8,643 nt of DNA from an uncultured Pseudomonas sp. (GCA_946886875.1 CAMPJN010000142.1:1-8643); one strand, 5' to 3'; shown: positions 1 through 7,556, counted from the stretch's first letter. Numbers and translations: made by a program. The notes: generated by a model from the sequence alone, not told the origin.

Positions 1-52
1 CCCAGGTATCCAGGCGGTCGATTTCGGCGGCGGCGATCAGGTTGTTTTTCAT
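1..52 (-). CDS. N-terminal fragment of a probable YkgJ-family cysteine-cluster protein
   Basis: Only the first 17 codons lie in the window, read leftwards from an ATG at 52-50; the rest is beyond the left edge. The translated start is MKNNLIAAAEIDRLDTW. From memory this matches the start of small pseudomonad proteins of the YkgJ / zinc- or iron-chelating cysteine-cluster family, but the diagnostic cysteines would lie outside the window, so the family call rests on recall of the N-terminus. No clear Shine-Dalgarno sequence precedes the ATG. A good sigma-70-like promoter lies just upstream (86-113, minus strand), which supports a real gene start here. It is divergent from the DUF2339 gene. Confidence 0.5.
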   Translation of the reverse strand, partial: MKNNLIAAAEIDRLDTW

Positions 53-85
53 CGGGATTGGCGTGTTTCAGCGGGACGGCGGGCG

Positions 86-113
86 ATGATAGCGGCCTTG
101 GGCCATTTGTGAA
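86..113 (-). promoter_or_regulatory. Sigma-70-like promoter for the leftward gene
   Basis: Read on the minus strand, TTCACA (113-108) matches TTGACA at 5 of 6 bases and TATCAT (91-86) matches TATAAT at 5 of 6, with a 16-base spacer. Transcription would begin near position 79, giving a leader of roughly 27 bases before the ATG at 52. The placement suits the truncated minus-strand gene. It was predicted by eye only. Confidence 0.5.
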
Positions 114-396
114 CGACTATCCGCCGGTTGGTTGTGTCTTGCCGCTCGTTCAGTGGGCTTGAGGCCCGGTTTAAGCCGAGGTTGGCTTGGCGGCGATTAT
201 CACGGTTCAAGCCGCGACATCGCCATTGGCTGCCGCGTAATCCAGCAAAGCCGCTATCCCACACCGCGCCGAAATGACATTGCGCAGATTTCTTCGATGG
301 GTTCTGCGCGCCTGCTAAGGCCCATAGATCCATTCGGATAGCGCTTGGTCGCAGAGACTATCTTCTGTGTCTGTGATAGGCCCGGCATCGTCTCTA

Positions 397-425
397 TGGG
401 TAGTAACGGGGCGAGCCCCTATACT
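397..425 (+). promoter_or_regulatory. Weak candidate promoter for the DUF2339-DUF3999 operon
   Basis: TATACT at 420-425 matches the sigma-70 minus-10 consensus at 5 of 6 bases and lies 63 bases before the DUF2339 start codon. The matching minus-35 position (TGGGTA, 397-402, spacer 17) fits only 3 of 6, so the promoter would be weak or activator-dependent. A small GGGGC-GA-GCCCC palindrome (408-419) abuts the minus-10 and could be a binding site or chance. Confidence 0.25.
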
Positions 426-488
426 GCGTGCCAGTCCAGCCCTGTGTCTGGCTAGGAACCCTGAATTACCTGAGTAGGAACGCACTGC

Positions 489-3400
489 ATGCAATGGATT
501 TTCATGCTGGTAGGGTTGGTGTTGGGCGCCTTGGCCGACGAGTCGGTGGTCGAGGCGATTCTCGGCGGCGTGGTCGGTCTGGCCCTCGGTCAGGCGCTCA
601 AGCTGCAACAACTGGAAAAGCACAACGCTGCGCTAACGAGCCAGCTCAAGGCCTTTTCCACGCGCTTCGAGCAGGGCACCACGGCGCTTTACGAGCGCCT
701 GTGCAAGCTGGAGCAGGCCGCTGCGCCAAGCCCGGTCGAGGCCGCGCCTCCCGAGCCGGTATTGCCGGTCGTCGAGCCGCCAGTGGCGCCGCAGCCAGCG
801 CAAACCGCCGAAGCTCAATCGGAGCTGGACTGGAACCTCGATTTTCAACTGCCTGACGCTGGTTCGCCCGAAACTAAGCCGCCCAAAATCGATCAGCCTG
901 CCGAACCTGTTGCGGTCGCCGCAAAGGTGGCCGAGCGGCCGCTGGTCGCACAGCGCGCGCCGAAGCAACCGGCGAAGCCACGCGAGCCGTCAGCTATCGA
1001 GCGCGCTATCGACTTGGCCAAGGCCTGGTTGTTTGGTGGCAATACCGTACTGCGCATCGGCGTGCTGCTGCTGTTCCTCGGCCTGGCATTTCTGCTGCGT
1101 TACGCCACCGAAGGCATGGTGGTCCCGGTTGAGGTGCGTTACGCCGGGGTTGCGGCCAGTGCCGTGGCCTTGCTTGGCCTGGGCTGGTGGCTGCGCTTGC
1201 GTAACCCGAGCTACGGCCTGATGTTGCAAGGCGCCGGGATCGCCGTGATGTACCTGACGGTGTTCGCCGCTATGCGTTTGCACCCCTTGCTCGACCCTAA
1301 GGTCGCACTCGCGTTGCTGGTGGTGGTAACTGTCTGCTCGGCGATTCTCGCGGTGGCGCAGAATGCCCTGGGGCTGGCCGCGGCGGCGGCGCTCGGCGGG
1401 TTTGCCGCGCCTATCCTGACCTCGACCGGCAGCGGCAACCATGTTGCGCTGTTTTCCTACTTTATCCTGCTCAATAGCGGCATTTTCGCCATCGCCTGGT
1501 TCAAGGCCTGGCGTTTGCTCAATCTGATCGGCTTCGTCGGCACCTTCGGCATAGGTTTCGCTTGGGGCATGCGCTCCTACACACCTGAGTTGCTGTGGAG
1601 CACCGAGCCGTTCCTGTTGCTGTTCTTCCTCATGTACGTGGCCATCGGTTTGCTGTTCGCCCGGCGTAAGCTGCGCGAGGCAGCAGATGCCCCGACCGAG
1701 CGCGACGCGCTGCTGCGCTGGTCGGCGCGCCAGGGCGATTATGTCGACGGCACAGTGCTGTTCGGCCCGCCGCTGGTGGGCTTCGGTTTGCAATATGCGG
1801 TGGTTCAGCATATCGAGTTCGGCGCTGCTTTCAGCGCTCTGGCTTTGGGGCTGTTCTATATGGGCCTGGCGTTGGTGTTGGCCGGGCGCACCGCGGGGCG
1901 TGCCCTGTTGCTGGTGGAAACCTGCCTGGCGCTGGGTGTGGTATTCGGCACTCTGGCGATTCCCCTGGGGCTGGATGCGCGCTGGACCTCCGCGGCATGG
2001 GCGGTGGAGGGAGCTGGAATTTTCTGGCTTGGGCTGCGTCAGCGTCGCAGTCTGGCCCGCGCATTTGCCTTGCTGCTGCAAGTGGGCGCGGCGCTGGCGT
2101 TTATCGGCGAGCTACGCCAGGGCGTAGATAGCGTGCTGAGCGGTCCCGCGCTCGGTGCCTTGATGCTCGGCGCCGCCTTGCTGTTCAGCTTCTGGAATCT
2201 GCGCCAGGCCAGCGATGAGCAATCCTCGGCCTGGGAGCGGCGTTGTCTGCCGTTGTTGGCCTGCACGGGATTGGCTTTCCTCTACCTGATCGCGCCCCTG
2301 TATTTCAACACCGAGGCCACGGCGATCAGTTGGGCGCTAGCCGGCTTGGCCACCATCTTCGTCGGCTTGCGCCTGCAGTCGCGCACCTTCCTGTTCAGCG
2401 CCTTTGCCGTGCAACTACTTGGCGGTGCGCTGTTCCTGATTCAGTTGGATAGCGCGTCCGGTATTGGTTCCGGGGCGTTCGGCGCCGGCTGGCGCGGCCT
2501 GATGACCGCCTCGCTGATCGGCCTGGCGTTGATCGGCGGCATGCTGCTGGCGGCCCGCGACAAACAGGTCAGCAGCGATCGCAATCTGATGCGCGGCTTG
2601 TCGCTGGTGTTGCTGGTCGGGCTGATCTTTATCAACCTGGCGGTGTTGTTCGTGCTGCCCTGGCAGAGCGCCAGCGCGGTCTGGGGCGGCAGCGGGTTAC
2701 TGATCATCTGGCTCAGTCTGCATCTGCAACAGCGTGCCAGTTTCGTCTTCGGTCTGTTGCTGCAGGTGGTGGGCGGTGTGTCCTTCCTGATCGCCAGTCC
2801 GCTGCTGCTCGGTCAATTGAGCGGCGAAGGTCTGAGTCCGCTGGCTCATGCCGGCTTCTGGACGCCGGCGGTGCTGGCGATCGCCGCGCTGATCGGTGCT
2901 TGGCGTTTGCAGCAGGTGGCGCGGCGCGAGCAGGACGGGGTACTGGGCACGCTGAGTCTGCTGGGCTTGTCGCAACTGCTGCTGGTATGGGGCGCGGGCT
3001 GGTGGGTATTGAGCCTGGTCAGCGAGGTGGTTCGCTTCGCCTCGGCGGAACTGCAGCCAGCCTTGTTGCTGAAGTTGGCTGCTGCCAGCGTCGCACTGTG
3101 GACGCTGATCGCCTGCCGCACGCAATGGCGCGCCATGGCATTGCTGTGCACGTTACTGGTGCCGGCCGCCGCGGTGATCCTGCTGTACGCCGGGAATGCG
3201 ACCTATCACCCAGCGGCGGATTTTGGCTGGCTTGGTTGGGGCGCGTTGTTCGCCGTGCACCTGTTGTCGTTGCGCCGTCTGAGCACGCTGCTGCCGGCAG
3301 GAGCCTTGAGCGCCGCCCATGTGCTGGGCTGCTGGTTGCTGCTCGGCGTCCTGGCTCTGGAGCTGCGCTACCTGCTGTATATGCTGTCCGAGCATTACAA

Positions 3401-4109
3401 CGCCTGGCGTTGGCTGGGATGGGCGCTGCTGCCGAGCCTGTACCTGTTGCTGATGTCGATGCCGCGTCAATGGCCCTGGCCGGTGGCGGCCTATCCGCGC
3501 GAGTACCGTCTGTTGGCCGCCGCGCCGCTGGCGATGCTGATGCTTGGTTGGTTCTGGCTGGCCAATATCGCCAGCGACGGCGCCGCCGATCCTTTGCCTT
3601 ACTTGCCGCTGATCAACCCGCTGGAGCTGGGACTGCTGATCAGTCTGTTCGCTGTCTTCGAATGGCTGCGCAGCCCGCTGCCGGCCTCTGGCATGGCGCA
3701 TTGGTGGGGCGGACAGGCAGCGCAGTTGGTGGTCGGCGCCTCGCTGTTCGCCCTGCTGACGGCCAGCGTGTTCCGCGCCGCGCACCATTGGGGCGGGGTG
3801 CCCTATCAGTTGGATCTGCTGCTCGAGTCGATGCTGGTGCAGGCGGGGCTGTCCATCGTCTGGACGCTGATCGCCCTGCCGTTGATGATCGTCGGTCATC
3901 TGCGTATGCGTCGAGAGCTATGGCTGGTGGGCGCCGCGCTGATCGGCGTGGTGGTGGCCAAGCTGTTCTTCGTCGAGTTGGGCAACCGCGGCGGTTTGGA
4001 GCGCATCGTGTCCTTTATCGGTGTGGGCGTACTGCTGTTGGTCGTCGGTTATTTCGCACCCTTGCCGCCGAAGCGGTCGGTGCATGAAGCAGAGAAGGTG
4101 GCGCTATGA
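489..4109 (+). CDS. DUF2339 family giant polytopic membrane protein
   Basis: A 1206-residue inner-membrane protein of unknown function. Residues 1-35 form one or two short hydrophobic segments. Residues about 38-75 are a likely coiled coil (repeated LxxLxxxxAxL spacing). Residues about 75-170 are a Pro/Ala-rich, low-complexity linker. From residue 184 to the end it is almost continuous membrane, with more than 30 hydrophobic segments by eye. The run GGNTVLRIGVLLLFLGLAF at 183-201 and the C-terminal KLFF...RIVSFIGVGVLLL segment are hallmarks of DUF2339. Segments beginning near W504, W615 and W732 resemble each other and look like internal duplications. The ATG is preceded by TAGGAA at 475-480, 8 bases upstream. 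Its stop overlaps the DUF3999 start, so the two are translationally coupled. The family has no established biochemical role that I know of. Confidence 0.94.
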   Translation: MQWIFMLVGLVLGALADESVVEAILGGVVGLALGQALKLQQLEKHNAALTSQLKAFSTRFEQGTTALYERLCKLEQAAAPSPVEAAPPEPVLPVVEPPVAPQPAQTAEAQSELDWNLDFQLPDAGSPETKPPKIDQPAEPVAVAAKVAERPLVAQRAPKQPAKPREPSAIERAIDLAKAWLFGGNTVLRIGVLLLFLGLAFLLRYATEGMVVPVEVRYAGVAASAVALLGLGWWLRLRNPSYGLMLQGAGIAVMYLTVFAAMRLHPLLDPKVALALLVVVTVCSAILAVAQNALGLAAAAALGGFAAPILTSTGSGNHVALFSYFILLNSGIFAIAWFKAWRLLNLIGFVGTFGIGFAWGMRSYTPELLWSTEPFLLLFFLMYVAIGLLFARRKLREAADAPTERDALLRWSARQGDYVDGTVLFGPPLVGFGLQYAVVQHIEFGAAFSALALGLFYMGLALVLAGRTAGRALLLVETCLALGVVFGTLAIPLGLDARWTSAAWAVEGAGIFWLGLRQRRSLARAFALLLQVGAALAFIGELRQGVDSVLSGPALGALMLGAALLFSFWNLRQASDEQSSAWERRCLPLLACTGLAFLYLIAPLYFNTEATAISWALAGLATIFVGLRLQSRTFLFSAFAVQLLGGALFLIQLDSASGIGSGAFGAGWRGLMTASLIGLALIGGMLLAARDKQVSSDRNLMRGLSLVLLVGLIFINLAVLFVLPWQSASAVWGGSGLLIIWLSLHLQQRASFVFGLLLQVVGGVSFLIASPLLLGQLSGEGLSPLAHAGFWTPAVLAIAALIGAWRLQQVARREQDGVLGTLSLLGLSQLLLVWGAGWWVLSLVSEVVRFASAELQPALLLKLAAASVALWTLIACRTQWRAMALLCTLLVPAAAVILLYAGNATYHPAADFGWLGWGALFAVHLLSLRRLSTLLPAGALSAAHVLGCWLLLGVLALELRYLLYMLSEHYNAWRWLGWALLPSLYLLLMSMPRQWPWPVAAYPREYRLLAAAPLAMLMLGWFWLANIASDGAADPLPYLPLINPLELGLLISLFAVFEWLRSPLPASGMAHWWGGQAAQLVVGASLFALLTASVFRAAHHWGGVPYQLDLLLESMLVQAGLSIVWTLIALPLMIVGHLRMRRELWLVGAALIGVVVAKLFFVELGNRGGLERIVSFIGVGVLLLVVGYFAPLPPKRSVHEAEKVAL

Positions 4110-5476
4110 GCAGTATTGCAGTGGTACGTGGGATGACCTTGGCGCTGCTGGCGACCTTGATGCCGCTGGCCGGCGCGCAGGAGCAGGCTGCTGACTACGC
4201 GGCGCAAGTGCCCCTCACACTAAGCGGCGAGGGCCCCTGGTATCGCCTGGAATTGCCGATGGAGTTGCATCTGGCCGCGCGTTACGCCGATTTGCGCGAT
4301 TTGCGTGTGTTCAATGCCGAGGGGCAGGCCCAGGCCTATGCCCTGACCCTCGGCAGCGCCCGGCAGACCGAAACCCATAAGGACACCGCGGTTAAATGGT
4401 TCCCGCTGCGCGGCCCGCTGAATACCGAGCAAACCCCCAGCGTGCGGGTGCAGCGCAGCACCACCGGGACAGTGGTCGAGGTGGTGCCGGAAGCTGCGAC
4501 AGGCGCTAATGAGCAGGTATTGCGCGGTTGGTTACTCGATACCAGCGGCATAGACGCACCCTTGCACAAATTGATTCTCGATTGGAGCGCCGAAGGCGAA
4601 GGTTTCCAGCGTTTCACTATCGAGGCCAGCGATGACTTGCAGCAGTGGCGCGCCTGGGATGATGGCCAGATCGCCCGGTTGTCATTCGCCGATGAGCGCA
4701 TCGACCAACGCGAAGTCAGCCTGCCGGGACAGTCCGCGCGCTACCTGCGCCTGCTCTGGGTCAGCCCTAAACAAGCTCCGCAACTGCTGTCGGCGCGGGT
4801 GCTCAGCGCCACCAGCGACATGCTTCCCGCGCCCCTGAGCTGGTCGGCAGACCTGCAGCCAACCAGCGCCAAAGCAGGGCAGTACACCTGGGAGCTGCCC
4901 TTGGCGCTACCGTTGCAACGCATCCGGGTCGAGCTGGCTCAGGCCAATACCCTGGCGCCGGTAAGCGTCTCCGGTCGGCACGAGGGCAAGGTGCAGTGGC
5001 AGCCGCTGGCCCGTGGCCTGCTGTATCGCCTGCCCCAGGACGGCAAGGAAGTGCTGCACAACGAGTTGGAGTTGTATGGCGCCCCGGTGCAGCACATTCG
5101 TATGCAGGTGGATGAGCGCGGCGGCGGCCTGGGCAGCGAGGCGCCGAGCATTCGCGTCGGCATCCGTTCGACCCAGCTGGTATTCCTCGCCCGCGGCAGG
5201 CCGCCCTACGTGCTGGCCATCGGCAACCCGACCGGCAAGGCGGCCAGTCTGCCATTGAGCACGCTGATTCCCGGTTATGACGACAAACGCCTGGCAGGCC
5301 TGGGCATCGCCCGCGCGGCCGAGACGACCCTGGTCGAGGCCGGCGCGGCCAGTGCCGAACAGGTAGAACGCTTCGACTGGAAGCGGCTGGGGCTGTGGGC
5401 AATATTGCTGGTGGGCGTCGGTTTGCTGCTGTTGATGGCTTTGAGCCTGCTGCGGGCCAAGCCGGCCGCACCTTAA
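4106..5476 (+). CDS. DUF3999 family membrane-anchored periplasmic protein
   Basis: A 456-residue protein of unknown function. It starts with a classical signal peptide: R8, a hydrophobic stretch at 10-21, and an AGA site at 22-24 giving likely cleavage before Q25. A beta-rich body of about 400 residues follows. It ends with one membrane helix (about 428-449) and a short basic tail (RAKPAAP), so the body should face the periplasm. Residues about 150-235 contain FTIEASDDLQQWR (170-182) and ARYLRLLW (211-218), a pattern like discoidin/F5-8-type-C beta-sandwiches. Residues about 260-345 look like a second copy (RIRVEL at 272-277, HIRMQVD at 330-336). The ATG overlaps the DUF2339 stop (ATGA) and follows AGAAGG at 4093-4098. 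Co-translation suggests the two proteins act together; ligand binding is inference. Confidence 0.9.
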   Translation: MSSIAVVRGMTLALLATLMPLAGAQEQAADYAAQVPLTLSGEGPWYRLELPMELHLAARYADLRDLRVFNAEGQAQAYALTLGSARQTETHKDTAVKWFPLRGPLNTEQTPSVRVQRSTTGTVVEVVPEAATGANEQVLRGWLLDTSGIDAPLHKLILDWSAEGEGFQRFTIEASDDLQQWRAWDDGQIARLSFADERIDQREVSLPGQSARYLRLLWVSPKQAPQLLSARVLSATSDMLPAPLSWSADLQPTSAKAGQYTWELPLALPLQRIRVELAQANTLAPVSVSGRHEGKVQWQPLARGLLYRLPQDGKEVLHNELELYGAPVQHIRMQVDERGGGLGSEAPSIRVGIRSTQLVFLARGRPPYVLAIGNPTGKAASLPLSTLIPGYDDKRLAGLGIARAAETTLVEAGAASAEQVERFDWKRLGLWAILLVGVGLLLLMALSLLRAKPAAP

Positions 5477-5522
5477 GGCAGAAGGTGACAGCAGAAGAGA
5501 ATTGCCCTTCGTCGTGTCAAAA

Positions 5523-5548
5523 GCGCCTCACCCAAATGGGTGAGGCGC
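5523..5548 (+). terminator. Perfect 12-base inverted repeat, probable end of the DUF2339-DUF3999 operon
   Basis: GCGCCTCACCCA (5523-5534) and its exact complement TGGGTGAGGCGC (5537-5548) flank AA, forming a very stable GC-rich hairpin 46 bases after the DUF3999 stop and 78 bases before estA. There is no T-run after it on the plus strand. AAAA at 5519-5522 would give a short U-run only for minus-strand transcripts. It could be a weak terminator, an RNA-stabilising hairpin or a bidirectional element. Confidence 0.55.
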
Positions 5549-5557
5549 AGCGTCAAC

Positions 5558-5584
5558 TAGTGCAAAGCGTCACAAATCGCACTA
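5558..5584. promoter_or_regulatory. Inverted repeat in the estA upstream region, possible operator
   Basis: TAGTGC (5558-5563) and GCACTA (5579-5584) are exact inverted copies separated by 15 bases, a centre spacing of 21 bases or about two helical turns. They lie 43-69 bases before the estA start, and a GACCGGTC palindrome follows at 5592-5599. This geometry suits a dimeric regulator, but I recognise no specific one, and six-base arms can occur by chance. Confidence 0.25.
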
Positions 5585-5615
5585 CATTCTTGACCGGTCG
5601 AATAAAAATAATTCT

Positions 5616-5620
5616 AGGGG
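5616..5620 (+). promoter_or_regulatory. Ribosome-binding site that fixes the estA GTG start
   Basis: AGGGG lies 6 bases before the GTG at 5627. An in-frame TAG at 5615-5617 rules out any start further upstream. The GTG also gives a complete signal peptide, so it is the correct start despite not being ATG. Confidence 0.7.
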
Positions 5621-5626
5621 TATCCA

Positions 5627-7546
5627 GTGAAACGACTTCTGACGCCATTGGCAACGGCTTGCCTGCTTGCATCTGCATCCTCCATAACTGTTGCCTCGCC
5701 TTATTCCGGCCTGGTTGTGTTCGGCGATAGCCTGAGCGATGCCGGCCAGTTCGAGGATTTAGGCGGACCAGCGGGTTCGACCAGGCGTTTCACCAACCGG
5801 GTTGGGCCGACCTTTCAATCCGGCAATGGGGAGATTTTTGCGGCTAATGCCACCATGTTGCTCAGTGAGCGTTTAGGCCTTGGCTCGCTCACAGGGTCCA
5901 CCTCTCCAGTCAATTTGGCCTTGGGATTGCCCGATGGAACCAACTACGCAGTAGGCGGCAATACCACTGCGCAGATTTTCGATTCGATAACCGGCAGTGG
6001 TGAGGGCTCGGTCGTCGAGCTGACCGATGGCACCAACTTGCGTACCCGTCCAGGTTATCTGGTTGAGCTGGCGAATAACGGTCAGTCTCTGGACCCCAAT
6101 ACGCTGTTCTACGTGAACGGTGGCGGCAATGACTTTCTCGATGGGCTTATTCTCAGCCTGCCTCAGGCTCAGGCATCTGCCGTACGGTTAGGCGATAGCG
6201 TCCGCGCGCTACAGGCCGCTGGGGCGCGTTACATAATGGTGCCGTTGCTGGGCGATGTTAGCCAGACGCCTTTTGCGCTAGGCGCAGGGTTGTCCGGTTT
6301 TCTCGAGCCTCTAGCGGCAGAGTTCAACAACGAGCTCGTTCGCCAGCTGGCTGGCATTGATGCAGAGATAATTCCGTTAAACGTGCCTTTATTAGTGCGT
6401 GAAGCCATTGCCGACCCAACTGCCTTCGGGTTGGATCCCAATGAGAACCTGGCTCTGGTTTGTTTCGATGGGTGTGCCAACGAAAGCGCGGCTAATGGCA
6501 TCAACAGCGCCACGCCTGATCCGACCCGTCTGATGTTCAACGATGGCGTGCATCCGACTATTGCCGGGCAACAGATAGTTGCTGATTACGCATATTCCCT
6601 GTTGGCCGCACCCTATGAAATAACCCTGCTGCCGGAAATGGCCCAGGGTGTATTGCGCGCCCACCAAGGGCAACTGCGTAGCCAATGGCTCGCGGATTGG
6701 GAAGCCTGGCAGGACGTCGGGCAGGTCCGTTCGTTCGTAACCGCTGGCGGCCAACGCCAGGACTTCGATCGTCAAAGTGCTGCGTCTAGCGCAGACGGTG
6801 ACGGTTATAGCCTGAATTTGGGGGCTAGCTATCGCCTGCATGAAGCTTGGCGCCTAGGGGTAGCCCTGGGGTTGGATAAGCAGGAGTTAGAGGCTGGTGC
6901 CTCGGATTACGATCTGCGCAGCTACCTGCTGAGCGCTTTTGCTCAATATCAACACAATCGCTGGTGGGGTGACGTTTCCGCGAGCGTCGGCAAGCTCGAT
7001 TACGACGATCTGCAGCGCAGCTTCGATCTGGGTGTGGCGAAGCGCAGCGAGAAAGGCGATACCGATGGCGACCTTTGGGCGGTCAATGGACGCTTCGGCT
7101 ATGACATCGCCCAACCCGGCAGTACTTGGCACCTGAGCCCCTTTATCAGTGCGGACTATGCCCGAACTGAGGTGGATGGTTATTCCGAGTCTGGCGCGCG
7201 TTCCACTGCGCTTACTTTCGATGACCAAACACGTACATCCAAACGCCTGGGGGTAGGTTTCCAGGGGCATTGGGCAATCACTGCCAGTACCCAAGTGTTC
7301 GCCGAAATAGCTCGCGAAAAAGAGTACGAGGACGACACAAGTGAGGTGACTATCGCCCTTAACAGCTTGCCGAGCCTCGATTTCACCTTGCAGGGCTATA
7401 CCCCGGATGATCGCCTGGACCGTGCCAGCATCGGCTTCAACCAACAGCTGACTGCAGATCTGGCTTTGCGTGGTGCTTACAACCTGCGCAAAAGCGAAGA
7501 CGATACGCAGCAGGGTGTAAACCTTTCCGTGGTTTTGGACTGGTAA
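5627..7546 (+). CDS. estA: EstA-type GDSL autotransporter esterase
   Basis: A 639-residue outer-membrane esterase of the GDSL/SGNH family, closely like P. aeruginosa EstA (about 646 residues by recall). That enzyme hydrolyses short- to medium-chain acyl esters at the cell surface and has been tied to rhamnolipid production, motility and biofilm. The signal peptide covers residues 1-23, with likely cleavage between A23 and S24. The passenger domain (about 24-340) carries block I GDSLSD with nucleophile S35, block II glycines 110-111, block III GGGND with N168, and block V D306-x-x-H309, so the catalytic set is complete. C279 and C283 could form a small disulfide loop. Residues about 350-639 form the beta-barrel and end in W, as expected for an outer-membrane protein. 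It has a GTG start. It follows a hairpin and probably has its own promoter, which I could not place. Passenger codon use is atypical. Confidence 0.96.
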   Translation: MKRLLTPLATACLLASASSITVASPYSGLVVFGDSLSDAGQFEDLGGPAGSTRRFTNRVGPTFQSGNGEIFAANATMLLSERLGLGSLTGSTSPVNLALGLPDGTNYAVGGNTTAQIFDSITGSGEGSVVELTDGTNLRTRPGYLVELANNGQSLDPNTLFYVNGGGNDFLDGLILSLPQAQASAVRLGDSVRALQAAGARYIMVPLLGDVSQTPFALGAGLSGFLEPLAAEFNNELVRQLAGIDAEIIPLNVPLLVREAIADPTAFGLDPNENLALVCFDGCANESAANGINSATPDPTRLMFNDGVHPTIAGQQIVADYAYSLLAAPYEITLLPEMAQGVLRAHQGQLRSQWLADWEAWQDVGQVRSFVTAGGQRQDFDRQSAASSADGDGYSLNLGASYRLHEAWRLGVALGLDKQELEAGASDYDLRSYLLSAFAQYQHNRWWGDVSASVGKLDYDDLQRSFDLGVAKRSEKGDTDGDLWAVNGRFGYDIAQPGSTWHLSPFISADYARTEVDGYSESGARSTALTFDDQTRTSKRLGVGFQGHWAITASTQVFAEIAREKEYEDDTSEVTIALNSLPSLDFTLQGYTPDDRLDRASIGFNQQLTADLALRGAYNLRKSEDDTQQGVNLSVVLDW

Positions 7547-7556
7547 ATATCAGTGG

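Larger units (their letters stand above)
53..488. other. Divergent intergenic region, 436 bases, no gene seen
   Basis: This stretch separates the leftward cysteine-cluster gene from the rightward DUF2339 gene. Short open frames cross it on both strands, but none has a convincing ribosome-binding site or recognisable protein. It holds the leftward promoter at 86-113, a few weak hairpins (AAGCC/GGCTT at 173-188; GGGGC/GCCCC at 408-419) and a possible rightward minus-10 at 420-425. No RNA gene, known repeat family or mobile-element end was recognised. Confidence 0.6.

Noticed and set aside
990..2081. 363-codon open frame on the minus strand opposite the DUF2339 gene
   Set aside because: It is Gln/Arg/His-rich low-complexity sequence typical of the antisense of Leu-rich GC-rich coding DNA.
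3153..3899. 248-codon minus-strand open frame opposite the DUF2339 gene
   Set aside because: Gln/Arg/His-rich antisense shadow with no start signal.
2900..4087. 395-codon open frame on the plus strand inside the DUF2339 gene
   Set aside because: It is an out-of-frame shadow: Arg/Gly/Ala-rich with no domain or ribosome-binding site, while the overlapping frame is a clear DUF2339 protein.
5590..5618. TTGACC as a minus-35 for estA
   Set aside because: At 15-18 base spacing no acceptable minus-10 exists (TCTAGG at 17), and it would overlap the ribosome-binding site.
5660..5662. C12 of EstA as a lipoprotein cysteine
   Set aside because: The residues before it (ATA) do not form a lipobox, and it sits within the hydrophobic core of an ordinary signal peptide.
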